Positions 62,096 to 64,000 of a stretch of 64,000 bases of DNA are shown here, piece after piece. The notes under the pieces are model-generated. The model did no database searches, was not told the DNA's origin, and worked only from the letters and a program-made list of their open reading frames with translations. The position numbers and the translations under genes were made by a program. Numbering within the stretch: the first letter of the stretch is position 1; the number at the start of each line of letters is the position of its first letter. Location: the NCBI GenBank assembly GCA_023053545.1, contig JAKZAN010000001.1, positions 12,044,024 through 12,108,023 on the forward strand. Direction: 5' to 3'. Source of the DNA: Lepidurus packardi. Its lineage: Eukaryota > Arthropoda > Branchiopoda > Notostraca > Triopsidae.

Positions 62096-62352
62096 GTTCT
62101 ACCGTGTAAAAGTCCAAAAGCAACACGATCGATAACACGAAGGCAAGGGAATTCAAACATTCCCTCGTCTCGTTCTGTTCAGTTTCAAACTTGGTAGCCA
62201 AGTCTACAGTTAGACGTGAACAAACAACAAAATTCTAACGTGTAAAAGTCGAAAAGCAACAATGATCGATAACCCGAAGGCAATTCAAGACAATATAAGG
62301 CATTCTCTCATCTCGTTCTGTTCAGTTTCAAACTGTGTAGTCAAGTAGTCAG
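62096..62352. repeat. Tandem duplication of about 125 bp
   Basis: Two copies (about 62096-62216 and 62229-62352) share TCTAACGTGTAAAAGTC-like starts, AAAGCAACA-GATCGATAAC, AAGGCAA and TCTCGTTCTGTTCAGTTTC. They differ by several substitutions and short gaps. Confidence 0.8.
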
Positions 62353-63156
62353 TTGAAATCGTGGTGTGGACCTCGTTGTGGACGAGTTGTGGACCTCATC
62401 CAGGACTAGAAACCCCCTGCTGAAGCCAATGAACGACGGTTTGGAATGCACTCAACAAGACCAACATGAAAAGTAAGCTCTCGATTTATTTCTAACCGTT
62501 TCATTAGTACAATTATTATTTTTTAGAGTTTTAACGCAATAAAGTATTAACTTGTATCTCCCAACAGGTATTGGTCGCCTGCAAGAGACTCCAAACTACC
62601 CAGGGAAAGTATCCGACGCCTCGCCCTAAGGCGCTGAAGAAGCCTGTGTCAACTGCCTCGTCAACCCCTGCGATAAGCCTAGATGATCTACACGATTTAC
62701 GTCCCAGCAAGAACTCCATTGACTCTGATATTGGTATTGACCGGTTAGTACCCGCATATTACTCTTCTAAACCAAAAAAGAAGCTTAATACCTTTCTAAT
62801 TTATGTTTGTTTTCTTTAATTTCCATAGTTGTCAAAGCGCATTGGGGTTCAACAACACCAAATCTTCTTTCAAGACGAGGTCCACACCGGATCTCGACAA
62901 CCTGCTTCAAGATCGACAACCTGCTTCACAGATCTGCTTCAAGACCGAGTACCCACGACCAACCTACCCAAGATACTACCCATATTACTGCGCATTCCAC
63001 CTTCCCAAGCTTAGAGAGCTTATCGAGAGCTTACTTTTCTTGTTGTTCCTGTTGAGTTCATTCCAAACCGTCCTTCAGATTGGCTTCGGTAGGGGTTCCT
63101 AGTCATGGACGAAGCTCACGTCTCGTCCACAACGAGGTCCACACCACGATTTCAAC
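62352..63156. repeat. Large inverted repeat with about 133 bp arms
   Basis: The left arm (62352-62484) starts GTTGAAATCGTGGTGTGGAC and is repeated in reverse complement at 63023-63156. The outer 35 bp are identical; inner parts are about 85% alike and include GACGGTTTGGAATG and the donor-like AAAAGTAAGCTCTCGA in both arms. No target duplication is clear at the outer edges (GTAGTCA versus ATACTAG). Confidence 0.85.
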
Positions 63157-63529
63157 ATACTAGAGAATTACAGGAAAGGCTTGCAAGAAGCGTATCATGA
63201 AAAGAAATGTCCGGTTTGTGAGTCGATAAAGCAAGTAAACGACGTTTTCGCAGCAGCGTTGCATGGGTCGGGACGGCGAACTTCGATCTCTTCGACCGGG
63301 ACCAACTGGATCGACAGCTCCACATCAGAAGACACCGAACTTTACAAACCTCCAACAATTCCAACAACAACGAATTTAAGGTGGATGAGCCGAGTACATC
63401 TTATCATGGAATGCCTCCTCTTGTGATTCTGGGAATCATCTGCTCAGAGTTCTTGGGTTGCCTGGCCATTGTTGTTTTCAGACAAATCTTCCGTTCTAGT
63501 TCACGTAATAAGATGTTAAGCTTCATATA
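62569..63529 (+). other. Exon-like sequence of unknown origin around the inverted repeat
   Basis: I recognise no family. 62569-62743 encodes a Ser/Pro/Asp-rich stretch (SLDDLHDLRPSKNSIDSDIG) between a good acceptor (CTCCCAACAG) and donor (CGGTTAGT). 62829-63100 follows an acceptor and has several open frames over an internal CGACAACCTGCTTCA duplication. 63165-63425 contains KKCPVCESIKQV, a possible half zinc site. A further open frame ending at 63529 without its own early Met has a membrane segment (MPPLVILGIICSEFLG and onward) and a basic tail. Phases between pieces do not give one clean gene, so this may be a decayed host gene or transposon cargo. Confidence 0.4.
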
Positions 63530-63573
63530 ATTTCAATTTTCCGGGTTCAATTTTCCCTAATACATTTTACATG

Positions 63574-63640
63574 TTAAAGGTTACTCCGATCTGTTCTACT
63601 CTTCTCCTCCATTTTTCCCTTTCGTATCCGTATGATGAGC
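63574..63640 (-). pseudogene. Second copy of the DDE_Tnp_4 transposase start
   Basis: Minus strand reads RIRKGKMEEKSRTD, nearly identical over about 40 bp to the start of the transposase remnant at 43717. Only the start remains. Confidence 0.6.
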
Positions 63641-63644
63641 AATT

Positions 63645-63785
63645 TTTTTTTCAGTGGTTTATTTACAAATTGTAAAGCTTCCAAAACTGAATACAGTTCT
63701 GCTGCCATTACCGACGTTTTTATTCGGTAGAGCGAGAGCCACCATCTTGTCTCCGTACTCCACATATATCCCTGCTCCCAAAGTC
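63645..63785 (-). pseudogene. RNase H fragment of I-type non-LTR element
   Basis: About 90% identical over 125 bp to 51140-51262, including MAAELYSVLEALQFV. Fused on the left to the transposase-start fragment. Confidence 0.75.
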
Positions 63786-64000
63786 CAAAGCGTGACTTCC
63801 GTCCCAGATCAAGAACGAGACCTGGATCAAGCTGTAGAGATAGCATGTGGTCCCCTGTCAGTGCCAGTTAGGCAAAGTATCGCTATTGAACCGAAAAAGA
63901 GCATTCAACAGCTAATACTGGGCAAAAATGAGTTTTTCTAGAATTTTTTGCAATTTAAAAAAAAAAATTAAAGCGTTATTCGGTTTGTAAACCAAAGTTA

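Noticed and set aside
63654..63941. 95-residue plus-strand ORF at the right end
   Set aside because: It is antisense to the RNase H fragment, which has clear family motifs.

Overview
This is nuclear DNA of an arthropod, most likely a branchiopod crustacean of the Daphnia type. The evidence is very compact multi-exon genes with many 50-70 bp introns, animal gene content (plexin, ALKBH8, B3GAT, condensin II), head-to-head gene pairs, and insect/crustacean-style transposons. The organism is an inference; no species-diagnostic sequence was identified.

Left part (1-41.4 kb) is a conserved gene block. In order: a plexin of the A type (minus, cut by the left edge; sema, PSI and IPT ectodomain only); a 3.7 kb gene-free upstream region; PPM1H-like phosphatase (minus); NPRL2 (plus); ALKBH8 (minus, tail to tail with NPRL2); a retinol-dehydrogenase-like SDR (plus); a B3GAT-type glucuronosyltransferase (minus); an unrecognised secreted cysteine-rich protein (plus); mitochondrial ribosomal protein L2 (minus); CZIB (plus); mitochondrial phosphate carrier SLC25A3 (minus); PDHB (plus, with a tRNA-Val(TAC) in intron 3); condensin II subunit NCAPD3 (plus, with a 434 bp hAT-like MITE in an intron); RRP9 (minus). 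For most genes I read exon boundaries by hand; reading-frame phase closes across every exon of plexin (within the window), PPM1H, NPRL2, ALKBH8, the SDR, the secreted protein, MRPL2, CZIB, SLC25A3, PDHB, NCAPD3 and RRP9. Four head-to-head pairs (PPM1H/NPRL2, ALKBH8/SDR, MRPL2/CZIB, SLC25A3/PDHB) share short intergenic spaces that must hold bidirectional promoters; two of these pairs join genes with mitochondrial or metabolic roles.

Right part (about 41.8-64 kb) is a transposon graveyard with no convincing host gene. It holds a 709 bp PIF/Harbinger-type element with TAA target duplications carrying a MADF-like start; a SWIM/YqaJ-type fragment; an antisense DDE transposase; a DUF4218-like transposon ORF; a 370 bp MITE with telomere-like arms and an 8 bp target duplication; a hAT transposase with recognisable D-D-E motifs and one frameshift; DUF4806 exons; pieces of an I-type non-LTR element; a Ty3/gypsy pol fragment; an unusual DDE-like transposon gene (54.1-56.4 kb) that appears to have lost its final catalytic segment; BEL/Pao-like gag ORFs; a gypsy LTR plus gag start; and a large inverted repeat at 62.35-63.16 kb that brackets exon-like sequence of unknown origin. 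Also notable is a strict 12 bp periodic ACGTC array at 50.73-50.97 kb.

I found no operon, CRISPR or prokaryotic system, and no clear case of a new multi-gene system. The most interesting unexplained items are the 12 bp array, the inverted-repeat locus at 62-63.5 kb, and the composite transposons.
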